Origin: Akkermansia sp.
Lineage (GTDB): Bacteria; Verrucomicrobiota; Verrucomicrobiia; Verrucomicrobiales; Akkermansiaceae
Reading direction: 5' to 3'
Length of the DNA: 64,000 nucleotides
Assembly: GCA_017521405.1 (NCBI GenBank)
Contig: JAFXCP010000021.1
Span: 1-64,000 of the forward strand
Below the pieces are notes generated by a model. That model was not told the origin of the DNA. It worked only from the letters and a program-made list of their open reading frames with translations, and did not search any database. Shown piece by piece: positions 46,600 through 57,216 of the stretch (positions are counted from its first letter, which is position 1; each line of letters begins with the position of its first letter). The position numbers and the translations under genes are program-made.

Positions 46600-48024
46600 A
46601 TGGGCATGGATTACTCCACCGCAGTAGAATGGGGAATATCCCTACTATTCAGCCTTCCCCATCTGGGCGGGATAGCACTAGCCCTGTACGCCCTAAGCCG
46701 CCCGCAAAATCCGCAAGCCACACTGGGCTGGATTCTGGGTTTACTGCTGCTTCCCCTCATCACGATTCCCCTGTATCTGGCTCTGGGAGTCGCTCGCATC
46801 CGTCGGCATACGGAGGACCGATTGCCCCCGGAAGAAAGGGCGCAATACTTGCTGCCCCAAGCACTCTGGCAAGCAGAACCCTCTCCCCTTAGCAACACCC
46901 TGCACCGCCTGACAGGCTATCCTGCCAGCTCCGGAAACAGCGTGCAACTCCTCCAAGATGGACCCGATACTTATACCCAGCTCCTGCAAGCCATCCGAAA
47001 TGCCAGCCACAGCATCCTTCTTGAGTTCTTCATCATCCGCAATGACAGCGTGGGACACATCCTCAGGGCGGCACTGGAGGAACGCGCCCGTGCCGGAGTA
47101 GAAGTCTGTGTGATTTACGATGAACTGGGTTCCCACAAGTTGCCGGCAGGCTACCTCCGCAGTCTCCGCAAAGCGGGAGTACGTACAGCATCCTTCAACG
47201 GACGCCGATTTTGGCTCAGTTCCTTTATAAGACTCAATTTCCGCAATCATCGGAAACTTGTACTTATCGATTCAGAGCAAGCGTATTTGGGCAGCCTCAA
47301 CATAGGCATCGAATACATGCGTATTCCCCACCGCCCATACTGGCGTGATACCTTTGTGCGCCTTGGCGGTCCCATTGTCTACCAATGCCTCCTCAGTTTT
47401 GCGGAGGACTGGCACCGCGCCACAGGTCAAAGTATACGCCACCTTATTCCGGAGAAATGCAAGGCAAAAGGCAACCAACTCTGCCAGCTCATTCCCTCCG
47501 GGCCGGAGGATTCTCCTCTTAATCTCTGGCAATTACTCCTTCTCGAAACCGCAGCACAGGCAAAAAACCGGCTCTGGCTGGCCAGCCCCTACTTTGTCCC
47601 CACGCCCGGACTCATGCAAGCACTCCAAGCTGCAGCTCTGCGCGGAGTGGATGTGCGGCTCATACTCCCTCGCCGTGGGGACAACCTCATGGCGCACCTT
47701 GCCTTCCGCTCCTACTTGCCGGAACTGCTGCGTAGCGGCATCCGAGTACTGGCCTACACTCCGGGCTTTCTGCACGAAAAAATCCTGCTGGCAGACGATG
47801 TACGCTGTGCCATTGGCACGGCAAATTTGGATGAGCGTTCCCTACGCCTGAATTTTGAGCTTACGCTCCTGATGGAGGAAAGAGCTGCAACAGCAGGCGT
47901 GGCAGCCATGCTACAACAGGATATGGCAGCAGCAGAAGAACTCTTGCCCGAATTTTGCGTGCGTTCCTCCGGAATCTCCCGCTTGGCGGCAAACATTTGC
48001 CGTCTCTTCTCCCCCTTACTCTGA
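46600..48024 (+). CDS. cls: Cardiolipin synthase (phospholipase D family)
   Basis: This 474-residue protein has two N-terminal membrane helices and two PLD catalytic motifs: NHRKLVLIDSEQAYLGSLN in the first half and LHEKILLADDVRCAIGTANLD in the second, each with the H-x-K-x4-D pattern. It condenses phospholipids to cardiolipin at the inner membrane. It starts six bases after the AsmA-like gene and is the last gene before a convergent giant surface-protein gene. A small AT-rich tail and a stem-loop follow. Confidence 0.9.
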   Translation: MGMDYSTAVEWGISLLFSLPHLGGIALALYALSRPQNPQATLGWILGLLLLPLITIPLYLALGVARIRRHTEDRLPPEERAQYLLPQALWQAEPSPLSNTLHRLTGYPASSGNSVQLLQDGPDTYTQLLQAIRNASHSILLEFFIIRNDSVGHILRAALEERARAGVEVCVIYDELGSHKLPAGYLRSLRKAGVRTASFNGRRFWLSSFIRLNFRNHRKLVLIDSEQAYLGSLNIGIEYMRIPHRPYWRDTFVRLGGPIVYQCLLSFAEDWHRATGQSIRHLIPEKCKAKGNQLCQLIPSGPEDSPLNLWQLLLLETAAQAKNRLWLASPYFVPTPGLMQALQAAALRGVDVRLILPRRGDNLMAHLAFRSYLPELLRSGIRVLAYTPGFLHEKILLADDVRCAIGTANLDERSLRLNFELTLLMEERAATAGVAAMLQQDMAAAEELLPEFCVRSSGISRLAANICRLFSPLL

Positions 48025-48060
48025 AAAAGCACCCTCCGAAGCACTAAAGCCCGGAGGGTG
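48025..48060 (-). terminator. Intrinsic terminator of the giant surface-protein gene
   Basis: On the minus strand CACCCTCCG and CGGAGGGTG form a 9-bp stem with a 13-base loop, then CTTTTTC. It lies 30 bases after the surface-protein stop and could also slow transcription from cls, though the plus side lacks a T-run. Confidence 0.8.
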
Positions 48061-48089
48061 TGCATATTGCTCTTAGCAAAAATATATTT

Positions 48090-51000
48090 TTACTTCCGGC
48101 GGCGGCGGGTTGCCAATGCCGCCAGCGCCAACAGACTCAGCGTGGCACTGGCCGGTTCCGGCACTACTGTAATAGACAAAATACCTTCCCCTACACCATC
48201 GTCGGCAAAGGTCAAACGGTAATCTGCACCGCTCAAATTGGAGAAATACGTCTCGGCCAACACACCATTCCCCACTCCCAGTTCTCCGGGATTAAAGGTA
48301 AAGGACGTAGTGCCATCGAGAAGCGTAAGAGCTTCCACACCGGAGAAGAGAGTCTCACTCTCCCCCACGCCAAGAGTAATAATGCGAGCAAGCAAATCAT
48401 CGCTCAGGGTAATACCGGATTCCAGCGTCACCGTGCTGCCCATCAGCACACCGCCTTCCGCCAAATCCAGTTTAGCACCACCGGCCATCGTCAGATTCGC
48501 GCGGAGTTCCGCCCCCGCAGCGAAGGATGCCGTGCCACTTACCCGTACGGAAGCCTCCGTAGAAGTATCCCCGGTAGCCCCGGCATAGAAGCCGAGTTCC
48601 GTATCCTGTGCAGCGCGCAGCTCTACCAGCGTGTAAGCCTCAGCCCCGTGAATATCGGCAGAGCCGCCATTCACCACGATGCTATCCATATCATTCCGGG
48701 CATTATTCAGAGTCAAGGCACCGGCATTATTCTTCACGATGCCGCCATTGCGACCACCATCGGCATGCACTATTCCGGAAACATCCAGAGATGCACCGGC
48801 AGCCACATCATACGTTATCGTGCTGCCGTAACGTAGGCGTGTAGTGGCGGAAATGGAATTATCCCCGGAAGTGGCGAAAATCGTCCCCCCATTGTTGAAA
48901 TCCATGGCCGCCGTGCCCACATCATAAGTCCCACCCTGCCCGATTACACAAGCGTTATTGCTAAGGCGAAGTGTCCAGGAGCCCATTGTCTGGCGCGTGT
49001 TGCCGAAATCAATGGTCGCAGAATTAACAGTAATGCTCTTGTTAGATGAGCTGTAGTCCAGGATATCAGAGCCACCCGTAAAGCGGAGTGTACCACCATT
49101 CTGCACCATAACACCGCCAGAAAGAGATTTGGAGTTCCCTACGCTGAACTCTGCCACACCGCCATTGAGCAAGAGAGATGCAGAAACCTTCTTACCATTG
49201 TTAATCAATGTTGTACCGGTCGCGACCTCCAAAGTACCGCTACCGCTGACGGTGTTTTTCAGCTCGTAAGTATCACCGGAAGCCATATCGAGTACAATCT
49301 TACCACCATCAATCGTGGTAGCTCCTTCGTAGGTGTTTTGGCTACGGAAGGTCATGTTTCCGGCACCGGCTTTTGTAAGACCGCCCGCCCCGCTCACAAT
49401 GCCGGATATCTTACCGGATTTACCATTGTTGACATGAATTGTCGTGGCTGCCTGCAATTCCACGTTATTAGCCAAATCCGTATCCACAGCATTGAATACG
49501 AGCTGACTGTCCGCAGAAGCAAGTTTCAACGCAGAAGCGGCATTGAAGCGGGAAGCATTCACCTGCAAGCGTCCCGTCTTCACTGTAATATCGCCTGAGA
49601 TGCCTTCCAGATTGAAGCCCACGCCATTATCATTACCCAGCTCCAGCACTACATCCCCTGCACCACGCACCTGATTAAAAGCAGTAGAGGTAACATTCTG
49701 ATTTGTTTCCTTTGCCGTCATGATCAGGGTGGCACCTTCACCCACTTCCACAAAAGCCATACTCTTCAATTGAGCTTCGGTAAAACTCAGAGCGGAGTCT
49801 CCGGAGAAAGCCCAGGAAGTATTACTTCCCAATTGCAAAGAGCCAAGCACCGTAAGGCTGCCATTCGTACGAAGATTCACACCATCTGCCAGCTCTATGT
49901 TATTTACGCGAACATCTCCCTCCAACTCCAAATCTGCACTGGAATTAAAGAGCACATTATCATTATTCATATAGCCGGTTTCCATGGATGCCAACTCTCC
50001 GGTTGAAACATCCGGGCGCATAGTCTGCCAAACCTGATTGGCTGCCGACTGATTCCATATATTCTTCTCTGCTCCACCATTCCAAACCAAATCCCAGCCA
50101 TCCTCAATGGTGTAGGAGAAACTACCGGACATACCAAGCATGAGTTCCACACGCCCCATATCGGAAAGATTCACCCCACCCAGAGTAAAGTTGGAAGCAG
50201 ACAACGTGGACCAGCCTTCCAAAACTCCGCCGGCAATACCAAACACTCCGTATTCCGTACCCTCTTCCAAATTGCCAAATGCAACCGTCGAAGTATCTGC
50301 AAAGGATATGGAAGTACCGGGATTCACCGAAATTCGATTAGAAGGATTTGCGAAGTCTATCGCAGATAAATCGAGCGTGGCTCCCCCCTTCACTTCAACA
50401 GAAGCAGCAGAAGAAAGGATTCCCATTCCGGTACTATTCACTGCCAAAGCACCTGCATTAACAATGATATTCCCGGAATAATCTGAGCCACTGCCGGTCA
50501 GCAGTAATGTACCTGCGCCTTGCTTTACCATATTGCCCCCACCGGTCAAAGCCGTATTTATGGCAATACGATGCCCATTCGTATCAAACACGGTACTTCC
50601 CGTAGTCGCCAGCAATTGAACAGAGCCGCTTCCGCTGATGGTGTAATCTGCCGTAGCACCAATGGTTCCGCAGCCTAAGAGGACATTATCATTCGTCCCG
50701 ATGCCTACGATGCCTCCGCTGCCCAAATTAATCCGCGCAGAGCCACTTTCAGCACTTCCGAGAATCAAACTATCCGCATTAGCTCGCTGAGAGGAAAAAC
50801 GTATTCCTTTTAGATTAGCTACACCGGCTATGGCTTCAAAAGAAGCATCGGAATCCCAGCCCATCAACATAGAGGTATTTTGCGCGTTCAACGTGCCTCC
50901 ATTAAGCTTTAGGGTGGATGCGGAATATCGCCAATGCGCCAAAAGGAAACTTGTATTGGTAGCATCTGCATCTGTTCTACCGGTAACAGTTAACGAGGCT

Positions 51001-54000
51001 CCCTCTTCTATACTCAGGTGGCTTGGCTGGGTATTAGCCGTATTACCGGAGGTATATTGTCCCACCGTCACATCTGCCCCATCCGCGAGCACGACAGTTT
51101 CCTTACCTAAAGAAAGCTGCCCACTTACTGCCACCCTACCGCTGATGGTTGAGATACCGCCCCCCTTCAGAGTCAAACCATACAAATCAGCATCATGCAA
51201 GCTCAAATTACCGGCAGAGTTCTTTACCAGACTCCCATTGCCGGTAATCTTGGCAATTTCCGTCTGCGTGTCGGCAGCATGAGTAAGTGTAAGCGATGCA
51301 CTGTTCATTGCCAAAGAGCCAACACTCAATGCCGCAGACGAATGGAGAGCACCATAGGCAACAGACATATCATCCGCCTGTAATGCAAGCTGCCCGCTGG
51401 TGTGTGTAAATACACCACCAAGCAGCACATCTCCGGTGGTTGATAAGGTACCGCCTTCAAAACGGAAATTTCTAGCTCCACGAATTGAAGCTTCATCCAA
51501 AACAAGTTTCCCGCTACCGATGGTCGTAATATTGCCGGCAAAAGTTGCATCTCGGACAGTAGCAGCCGCATTTGAGAGATTCAAATCGCCGCTCATCTCT
51601 GCCTTATTGCTCAGCGTAAAGGAGGCACCGTTTTCCGCCTTTACATTAGCAGTAAGCTCGCCGCCGCTCACCTCCAACGAAGCATTGCTCACCACCACGC
51701 CCTCACTAAAGGTATTTCCCCCGGTATTGCTGAGTTTCAAATCACCCTCATTGCCCACTACCAAAGATTTGGCATTGAGGGCCCCGGAGCCTATTACCTC
51801 ATAAGCAGCTTCCTGCACCCCCATAGAACCCAGAGTCTGGGAATCATTCAAGCTAAGAGTCTCTCGAGCGGAAGAGCTATTCCCCTCAAGCACGCCTTCC
51901 CCATCAAACATCACATCCGCATTGCTGCTAAACGTGGTCATACCGGCCACCTTATCCGAATACCAATTTGCATCCGTTGTATTCCAAATTGCTCCGGCAC
52001 CGCCGGCGCGCCAGTAGAGGCGATTATCTGCTCCCACTGTTAACACCAAAGCACCATCGGCATCGGTAATCAATTGCAATCGGCCATTCATATCATTAGC
52101 CAGCTCATAGTCGGTAGCAGTACCGGCTACGGAAATGAGCTTGTATTCTCCCATCGAAATATCTCCGAATAGATTGAGGTCCAACGCTATGGTAGTTTTA
52201 TCCGCTGCAATGGAACTGTTCAACGTAGTCCAGGAAGCGGACTCACTTACACCCGTTGTGTTGGTAAAGTCGAAATGTAAAGTTAGGGCGGAGGCTCCGG
52301 AAATTCCACCTAACATGTAGTCATCCGCACCGCAGAAACGAAGAGTAAGGCTATCTGAGCCAAACAAAGTGGTTGCGTTGCCAAGTACAGAAGAACCGGC
52401 CAAGGTAATATCCACCCCTGCACCAGCTACAATACTGCCATTGAATTGGGGATGCTCAGCACTCTGTACCGAATCCGCAGACCCTAAGTAAATAACAGAA
52501 TTCTCCGCCATATTAAGCGTGCCGCTACCGGCAATGCCTCCGGCTAAGTCTAACACACCGCCATTGTTTGTCGCAAGATTGAGGGAATCTCCCGTCATAC
52601 TCACCACACCGGTAAGCCTGTTAGTAATATTGTAGCTCTGGATAGTCGCACCACTTCCTGCGGCAATATTATTAGCATATGTATATACCACATCTGCATT
52701 GTTTGCTACATCCGTTCCGGCTAAGCGCAGAATGAGTCCGCCATTCAGCGTCACATCCCCCATTCCCAAAGCAGTGGAGGTTTGACTTATAGCTTTGCCG
52801 CCATTAAGGCGCAGAGCAAATTGATCATCATTATGCCCGTTGCCACTGCTGGCAATGACCAAATTGCCATAGGTATTGGCAGAATCTGCCGTAAACGTCA
52901 GCCCCTCATTACCGCTAATGGTCAGAGTTTTACCTTCCCCTAGAATTCGGCCTCGAACAGTACCTCCTAAATTACCTTTGAGCGCATAGGAAGCATTCGC
53001 AGAGCCTGTGGTGCAGGCTGACCATTGAGACACGGCTGTAAGCAGCGTTCCGGCAGACCAAGAGGCAATACTCGCATCATCTTTCAGAGTAATGTTACCA
53101 TGTACCGTTGCATCGCAATCAATAGAAAGAGCACCTGCATTGCAGTTAGAGTGGACCAGCCCTGTATCTACGCCCTTAAATCCTTGCCCGCTGATGATGA
53201 AATCCGTATCCAGACTCACTTTATCCGCTTTCAGATAACGCAAACCGGAGCCAATACGCACCTGACTACCATCCTCTATATCAATCGTAGCATCATTAAC
53301 AGCGTTTCTATTGTTCTTATATGTAAAATAATAATCTGTTGTAAGTTGTGTACCAACGTACAGTCTGGTATTTCCTAACAGCTTGATAGTTCCTTCGAAA
53401 GAGGTAGGCTGCTCAGAGAAAAGGGCAGAACCTCCCGTGGAGAACTCTATGGTACCCGTGCCGCTCACCGTTTGAAGTAGGCAGGTACCGCCCAGCTCGT
53501 ATCCCTGTTTCTTTACCCCCATTAAGGATAAAGTTCCCGCTTCCGACACATGGATAGTATTGGATGCAGCCCCTATACCGCCGGTGGAAGTAAACTTGCC
53601 ATCGGAGGTGATATTCGCTTTTACCGTACCTTCATCAATAGTTAAACCTCCATTCCAATCAGCATTTACGGCCAGGGCAAGCGTTCCCTTACCACTCTTC
53701 ACCAAACGGAGAGCTGCTGAATCCGCAGAACTGCTGAGCACCCCATCCGCCAAAGAAGTTGTTACCCCGGCCTCTACGTTAAGCAAAACGCTCGAATCCT
53801 CAGTACCATTGTTTCTCAAAGCAGAACCGCTCTGCATGGTCAAGTTGTTAAGAGTAACATCTTTTCCATCCGTATACAGCCGGGCACCTTTCTGAAGGAG
53901 AATGGAAGATGCTGCCGCCAAAGCCGATTCATGACCCACATGAATCGCAACCTCCCCCTGACTATTTGGCGTTGCAAGTGAGATTCCGCCACCGGCTACA

Positions 54001-57000
54001 ATGGTACCGGTATATGCATTCTCCCGCGCAAAGGTTACACTGCTACCCGTTGTTCCCTGCCCATCAATAATCAATCTTTCGGCAGCAATGAGTTCTGTAT
54101 CCAGGGTTAATTGTCCGCTGCCGCCGAATCGGTACACATCATCCACTAAAAGATTGCCCCGGTATGTTTGCTCCCCGTCCGCGCCAACAGAAAGATTCAT
54201 CCCACGCAAATCCAATTCATCATTAGTTCGCAAGGCAAGCACACCCTCAGAGCCGGGCTTTATAATATCCAGCATGGAGGATTCATACAATGCAAGCGCG
54301 TTACCATAGGTCAAGTTCACCCTTGCCGCCCCCAAAGCTCCGGCTTCATACGAAAGTTTATTACCAGCGCCAAGAATGTAAATATCTCCGGAGAAATTAT
54401 TCTCTGCATTAGCCAAATGCACCGTGCCGGAAGACCACTCATTACCAATCAACAAATCAGCATCTCCCGACAATTTGAAATTAACCGTGAGCGTTCCTGT
54501 ACCTCCACCCAGACGCCACACATTCCCATAGCTTGCATCTGTCACCGTTGTAAGGGTTCTATCCGCCGTACCATAGCTCACATCCCCCCATGCGCCAATA
54601 ATAAGATTCTGGTAATTCGTCAAATTCAGCTCGGTTTCCTGATTCTGAGTAAGCGCAAGTACACCAAATGCGTTTCCCCCCACATACCTCAAAACAGAGG
54701 CATTATCCATCCCCTCCACAGCAAGGAAGCCTTTTTCTCCAATAGTCCATCTCCACCAATTGCCAGTTTGCGTAGAATCCTTGATAACAAGACCACCCGC
54801 CTGAACTGACCCTACAGGGACATTCACCACACCATCCACCACCAAAACACCTTCTCCTTGCTTAGTAAATTGAGTAACGTTAGTGCTGATTCCGGTAATG
54901 TTACCACTGATAACCGTTTCTACCGGAGAAACAATATCAGCCATCATCGTAGCATCTCCACTCAACGTAACATTACCCACAAGAGAGGTGAGCCCCATCT
55001 CTGCCATATCCTGCCGGGCACTGCCCTGCACGGATTCCATAGCAGCATTAACCGTTTGGTTAATCACAAAAGACCCTCCGCTCTCCACATGAACATTGCC
55101 ACGCATAAGTGCATGGTGGGAAAGCTGGAAGGTTGCACCATTTTTAACGACAACATTAGAACCTTCCATGGTGGCATACATCCAGTCGCCGCTGTCAGAA
55201 TGGTAAACGTGGGGAGTATTGTACCCCTGCAAACGCAGAGTCCCGGCCTCCACCGTATATCCACCCACATTACTGTTATTACCGCTCAGAGTCCAAATAC
55301 CACCTTCGGTATTACTATATCGCACAGCCAGCTTTGCTGTACTCTCTTCCCCCTCATCCATGAAACAACCGGCAAAAGTACCGCTTCCCGTGTAAGTGAA
55401 CGTAGAAAGACTCGGAGCAAGCTCTCCCTGCGGTGTATAATTGCCAATACGGGCACCAATACCGGAATCCTCCTGATTAATGACGCCCCAACTCAAATCA
55501 TGCCCATTGAGATTCAGCAAGCCGCCATCATTGCCAAAAGTAAAAGTATCCCCCCCGACGGAATTAGTCTTAAACTGGTTATCCTGCATGAGCACGAGAG
55601 AAGCCACGCCACCTTCCAGCCGGACTTCCCCGGCGGCGTATCCGTCCTTCCGATTCAAGCGTGTCTCGCCGATATTACCCAACGTACAGCCTATAATGTT
55701 ACCATTATCATCGTACGATACGTTATACTGAGTAGTGCCGCCTCCCACACGCAACTGAACCTCATTGTTACCATTTCCGGCAATAGTCAGCGTTCCTTCC
55801 CCAACCTTACGCCACTCCTCATTAGCCCCTGCGGTAAGCTCCAGCGTAAGCTCTGCACCTGAGTTAACCACAAAACCGGCACTATTGAAGGTATAAGCTG
55901 AATCCTTTTCCGTCATCTTCCAACGTCCGAGTTCAAACGTCATAGCCCCTGCTCCCATGTCAACAGAGGACTGGAGCTCCAACACCTGCTCACTCCCGGC
56001 ATCCGACGAGCTAAAACTTAACCCCAGCGTATCAGCCAAAGCATTACCGCTCCCCTTACCTGTATATTCCACGGTTACATCCCCTTGAGAGAGGAGCCCC
56101 TTACCCGTTACTGCATCCTGAGCATTCCACAAAATCTTCTCCACACCGGCGAACTGATTAACTGTCACAGTATAAGAATCCATTCCCTCCTGCACTTTAG
56201 TGGGGTTACTGCGCAGCCAGCCGAGATTGTTAAACCCGGCATTGGTTGTCCCTTGAGAACATGCGACAACAAACACAAAACGTTCATTCTGAGCATCCCA
56301 AGCGTAGAGCGGACTGCCGCTATCACCAAACATAAGCCCTATGTCCAAAGGCGTACGCAAATCCGTTTCCGTATCATTCTCTCGACAGCCCGTCCTGATT
56401 TCCCAATCCCCGCCGACATTCTGCACAACAGAGTCAATTCCGACAATTCCTCCCAGCGTATTACTCCCGGTGCGGGAAGAAATTGTCTCCCCGGAACTGT
56501 TGTACTGAATACCATCCCCCAATCGCCACAACCACGTACCGCGTGTAAGCTTTCCGATAAAAGTATCATCAGCCATGGGAGTATATGCAACCTCCGTTAC
56601 AATTTTATTGAGGCGCTGCACCTCCACATCTGTCGAATATGACTTATATCCGGCAGACGTATAGACAGTCGACATATCACCATCCTCCGTCAAAAAAAGA
56701 ACCGGATTTTCTCCCACATGAGCGGCTCCTGTAACAAACTGTGGAGACGTAAGCCCGCAACCGCCATACCCCTGAGGTGAGCCCATGGCAACAGCATTCT
56801 CCTGCATTTTCTGCGCGTACCCATCCAGATTGGGCATAATCGGAATTACCGGATTGGAAACAGAACTTCCATCCTTATAGTAAACGGCTATATTTGTGGC
56901 TCCGGCAGAAAACATACCCTTATTACGGGAAAAATCCAGATAGTACTGCAAGTCATATCGTGTATCCACCATGCCGGCTTGGGAAGCAGAAAAAGAGCAG

Positions 57001-57059
57001 GCAAGCCCCATAGAAGCCATCAACACACGGCGGAGAGAAAGATTAAGACGGAGAATCAT
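48090..57059 (-). CDS. Giant S6-peptidase-like surface protein with beta-repeat stalk and PEP-CTERM tail
   Basis: A 2,989-residue secreted protein. A signal peptide (about 1-28) precedes a domain resembling the IgA-protease/SPATE serine peptidase (family S6): YYLDFSRNKGMFSAGATNI, VQRLNKIVTEVAYTP and GDSGSPLYAWD. The likely triad is His114, Asp144 and Ser247, with spacings close to those of known SPATEs. Residues 350-2,900 are repeats of the type GSGTLTLAG and other autotransporter-associated beta-strand motifs, expected to form a long beta-helix. Instead of a membrane barrel, the C-terminus (2966-2989) is a PEP-CTERM signal: VPEP, a hydrophobic run and RRRRK. It should be exported by Sec, processed by an exosortase and held at the cell surface. 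No exosortase gene is in the window. Confidence 0.85.
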   Translation of the reverse strand: MILRLNLSLRRVLMASMGLACSFSASQAGMVDTRYDLQYYLDFSRNKGMFSAGATNIAVYYKDGSSVSNPVIPIMPNLDGYAQKMQENAVAMGSPQGYGGCGLTSPQFVTGAAHVGENPVLFLTEDGDMSTVYTSAGYKSYSTDVEVQRLNKIVTEVAYTPMADDTFIGKLTRGTWLWRLGDGIQYNSSGETISSRTGSNTLGGIVGIDSVVQNVGGDWEIRTGCRENDTETDLRTPLDIGLMFGDSGSPLYAWDAQNERFVFVVACSQGTTNAGFNNLGWLRSNPTKVQEGMDSYTVTVNQFAGVEKILWNAQDAVTGKGLLSQGDVTVEYTGKGSGNALADTLGLSFSSSDAGSEQVLELQSSVDMGAGAMTFELGRWKMTEKDSAYTFNSAGFVVNSGAELTLELTAGANEEWRKVGEGTLTIAGNGNNEVQLRVGGGTTQYNVSYDDNGNIIGCTLGNIGETRLNRKDGYAAGEVRLEGGVASLVLMQDNQFKTNSVGGDTFTFGNDGGLLNLNGHDLSWGVINQEDSGIGARIGNYTPQGELAPSLSTFTYTGSGTFAGCFMDEGEESTAKLAVRYSNTEGGIWTLSGNNSNVGGYTVEAGTLRLQGYNTPHVYHSDSGDWMYATMEGSNVVVKNGATFQLSHHALMRGNVHVESGGSFVINQTVNAAMESVQGSARQDMAEMGLTSLVGNVTLSGDATMMADIVSPVETVISGNITGISTNVTQFTKQGEGVLVVDGVVNVPVGSVQAGGLVIKDSTQTGNWWRWTIGEKGFLAVEGMDNASVLRYVGGNAFGVLALTQNQETELNLTNYQNLIIGAWGDVSYGTADRTLTTVTDASYGNVWRLGGGTGTLTVNFKLSGDADLLIGNEWSSGTVHLANAENNFSGDIYILGAGNKLSYEAGALGAARVNLTYGNALALYESSMLDIIKPGSEGVLALRTNDELDLRGMNLSVGADGEQTYRGNLLVDDVYRFGGSGQLTLDTELIAAERLIIDGQGTTGSSVTFARENAYTGTIVAGGGISLATPNSQGEVAIHVGHESALAAASSILLQKGARLYTDGKDVTLNNLTMQSGSALRNNGTEDSSVLLNVEAGVTTSLADGVLSSSADSAALRLVKSGKGTLALAVNADWNGGLTIDEGTVKANITSDGKFTSTGGIGAASNTIHVSEAGTLSLMGVKKQGYELGGTCLLQTVSGTGTIEFSTGGSALFSEQPTSFEGTIKLLGNTRLYVGTQLTTDYYFTYKNNRNAVNDATIDIEDGSQVRIGSGLRYLKADKVSLDTDFIISGQGFKGVDTGLVHSNCNAGALSIDCDATVHGNITLKDDASIASWSAGTLLTAVSQWSACTTGSANASYALKGNLGGTVRGRILGEGKTLTISGNEGLTFTADSANTYGNLVIASSGNGHNDDQFALRLNGGKAISQTSTALGMGDVTLNGGLILRLAGTDVANNADVVYTYANNIAAGSGATIQSYNITNRLTGVVSMTGDSLNLATNNGGVLDLAGGIAGSGTLNMAENSVIYLGSADSVQSAEHPQFNGSIVAGAGVDITLAGSSVLGNATTLFGSDSLTLRFCGADDYMLGGISGASALTLHFDFTNTTGVSESASWTTLNSSIAADKTTIALDLNLFGDISMGEYKLISVAGTATDYELANDMNGRLQLITDADGALVLTVGADNRLYWRAGGAGAIWNTTDANWYSDKVAGMTTFSSNADVMFDGEGVLEGNSSSARETLSLNDSQTLGSMGVQEAAYEVIGSGALNAKSLVVGNEGDLKLSNTGGNTFSEGVVVSNASLEVSGGELTANVKAENGASFTLSNKAEMSGDLNLSNAAATVRDATFAGNITTIGSGKLVLDEASIRGARNFRFEGGTLSTTGDVLLGGVFTHTSGQLALQADDMSVAYGALHSSAALSVGSLAMNSASLTLTHAADTQTEIAKITGNGSLVKNSAGNLSLHDADLYGLTLKGGGISTISGRVAVSGQLSLGKETVVLADGADVTVGQYTSGNTANTQPSHLSIEEGASLTVTGRTDADATNTSFLLAHWRYSASTLKLNGGTLNAQNTSMLMGWDSDASFEAIAGVANLKGIRFSSQRANADSLILGSAESGSARINLGSGGIVGIGTNDNVLLGCGTIGATADYTISGSGSVQLLATTGSTVFDTNGHRIAINTALTGGGNMVKQGAGTLLLTGSGSDYSGNIIVNAGALAVNSTGMGILSSAASVEVKGGATLDLSAIDFANPSNRISVNPGTSISFADTSTVAFGNLEEGTEYGVFGIAGGVLEGWSTLSASNFTLGGVNLSDMGRVELMLGMSGSFSYTIEDGWDLVWNGGAEKNIWNQSAANQVWQTMRPDVSTGELASMETGYMNNDNVLFNSSADLELEGDVRVNNIELADGVNLRTNGSLTVLGSLQLGSNTSWAFSGDSALSFTEAQLKSMAFVEVGEGATLIMTAKETNQNVTSTAFNQVRGAGDVVLELGNDNGVGFNLEGISGDITVKTGRLQVNASRFNAASALKLASADSQLVFNAVDTDLANNVELQAATTIHVNNGKSGKISGIVSGAGGLTKAGAGNMTFRSQNTYEGATTIDGGKIVLDMASGDTYELKNTVSGSGTLEVATGTTLINNGKKVSASLLLNGGVAEFSVGNSKSLSGGVMVQNGGTLRFTGGSDILDYSSSNKSITVNSATIDFGNTRQTMGSWTLRLSNNACVIGQGGTYDVGTAAMDFNNGGTIFATSGDNSISATTRLRYGSTITYDVAAGASLDVSGIVHADGGRNGGIVKNNAGALTLNNARNDMDSIVVNGGSADIHGAEAYTLVELRAAQDTELGFYAGATGDTSTEASVRVSGTASFAAGAELRANLTMAGGAKLDLAEGGVLMGSTVTLESGITLSDDLLARIITLGVGESETLFSGVEALTLLDGTTSFTFNPGELGVGNGVLAETYFSNLSGADYRLTFADDGVGEGILSITVVPEPASATLSLLALAALATRRRRK

Positions 57060-57159
57060 ATGTAAAACTAATTGTATAAGTGAATGAAACAGGATAACAG
57101 CTTAGTTGCCATTTTACCCTATTCAGATGCCATTTCAAGCTGGAAATCAAAAAAGCAAC

Positions 57160-57192
57160 AAAAAACCTGTGGCACACGCATGTACCACAGGT
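57160..57192 (-). terminator. Intrinsic terminator of the XRE-type gene
   Basis: On the minus strand ACCTGTGG and CCACAGGT form an 8-bp stem with a 12-base loop, followed by TTTTTTGTTGC. It lies just downstream of the XRE-type gene stop. Confidence 0.75.
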
Positions 57193-57216
57193 CTAAAGAG
57201 AAAAGTTCACAAAATA

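Noticed and set aside
48090..57059. CRISPR or DNA tandem array inside the giant surface-protein gene
   Set aside because: The repetition is at protein level (degenerate Gly-rich beta-strand motifs); no regular identical DNA repeats with spacers are present.
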